Positions 63,245 to 64,000 of a DNA stretch of 64,000 nt are shown piece after piece. Under the pieces are notes generated by a model, which made no database searches, had not been told where the DNA came from, and worked only from the letters and a program-made list of their open reading frames with translations. The position numbers were made by a program, and so were the translations under genes. Position 1 is the stretch's first letter; each line of letters starts with the position of its first letter. The stretch is from positions 23,393,997 to 23,457,996 of the forward strand of contig OX155967.1 in NCBI GenBank assembly GCA_944548615.1, given 5' to 3'. The DNA comes from Micropterix aruncella. Its lineage: Eukaryota > Arthropoda > Insecta > Lepidoptera > Micropterigidae.

Positions 63245-64000
63245 GTAAGTGTTTTATATAAGTGTTTTATATTACTGAACAATTCATTAATTATTTTAAT
63301 GTATATGTAAAAAAACCTTGACTTAAATTGTTACGACCATTATACAACAAAGAAGGTGGGTGGTGCTCAGGAGTACAAGGCAGTGTGCATGGCATTATTT
63401 CATAAATAACTATTGACAGATCAAGCCATGAATGTTGAGGAGAATGCATTATTTCTAATAAAAATTCTTATACCCTTAGCATTTCAAAACATACAAATTT
63501 AACCTGTTAACCGAGCATGACGTCAAACGTAAACGTAAAAATCAAGTATATGTTGTACCCTTGATCGAAATATATGTTGTACCCTTGAATATGCGAGTCA
63601 TCATATTGACATGAATTGCGTGCGTATTATTTCCAGAGAATTTGTGGACTATAGACGCTCATAGAACCGCACACTGAAAAAAAAATCGGGCTGGATTTAA
63701 ATTCTGTGGATTGTTGAGGAAAAAATCGTTTAATTAATTTTAAGCATTGATAAAAAAATATATAATAATAAATTATGTCACGCGGGCGTGACGTAATAAC
63801 AGGTCTATACTAAAAAGTCCGCGCCCGTTGTATGTTGCGTAATTAATACATTGTTTGCGGGAAACGAGTAAACTTGTCATACCCCTTTTTATAGTAAAAT
63901 GCGGGAGACGAGTTTACTCGTTCTATTGCGGAAAGCGGTAAGGCGCGGGAAAATTGTAAAAACAAGGGGCTCTAAACGGTTGAGGGTTGTGCGTTATCTA
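63245..64000. other. Intron 9 (incomplete), with short repeats
   Basis: The first 200 bases align with gene 1 intron sequence after 3951. A direct repeat of TATATGTTGTACCCTTGA occurs at about 63547 and 63571. GC-rich GGGCGTGACGT/GCGCCCG phrases occur at 63780-63830. No gene seen. Confidence 0.5.

Overview
This is eukaryotic, intron-rich, AT-rich nuclear DNA from an insect, almost certainly a moth or butterfly. The host content is an odorant receptor (7tm_6 family) locus on the + strand. The rest is a dense, nested mass of transposable elements: pogo/Tigger, hAT, PIF/Harbinger and piggyBac-like DNA transposons, several families of MITEs, many 5'-truncated LINEs, a Copia LTR element and a BEL/Pao LTR element. 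I see no prokaryotic features and no tRNA or rRNA gene.

Host genes. Receptor gene 1 enters from the left and only its last three exons are here (1850-1938, 3885-3951, 5899-5958). Receptor gene 2 starts at an ATG at 27827, and nine exons can be placed with matching splice phases (27827-28087, 28928-29028, 30612-30793, 46207-46314, 47416-47632, 49708-49804, 51180-51281, 53847-53935, 63178-63244). The final short exon must lie past the right edge. The nine exons give 408 codons with no stop, and the gene spans more than 35 kb because introns 3 (15.4 kb) and 8 (9.2 kb) are full of mobile DNA. Matching exons have identical lengths and intron sequence is still alignable, so the two genes are a tandem duplication.

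Layout. 1-6 kb: a piggyBac-like transposase fragment, then the end of gene 1 with two non-autonomous DNA elements in its introns. 6-24 kb: intergenic, with LINE fragments, a pogo-type element (about 10.0-17.3 kb) split by a second pogo-type element (12264-16985), a LINE tail, a microsatellite, Harbinger remains, and a 410-430 bp block present twice (9612-10044 and 23816-24226). 24-28 kb: a CR1/Jockey-like LINE just upstream of gene 2, possibly inside its leader intron. 28-46 kb: exons 1-3 and giant intron 3, with a hAT element carrying a LINE, LINE pieces, a LINE ORF1 cut by Copia, an unclassified repeat ORF, a BED-finger hAT carrying a LINE 3' end, and another LINE split by DNA inserts. 46-54 kb: exons 4-8 with LINE tails and a palindromic MITE. 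54-64 kb: intron 8 with a deleted BEL/Pao element, LINE pieces, tandem repeats and exon 9.

The most informative observations are insertion histories readable from target-site duplications (pogo in pogo at TA, LINE in hAT at CTCTTA, LINE in a BEL LTR at TTATTA), a pogo-family transposase unit with a psq-type N-terminus and a separate C-terminal PHD finger, and a perfect 22-bp inverted duplication in a LINE ORF1. LINE clade names and all functional statements are inferred from motifs read by eye; no database search was possible.
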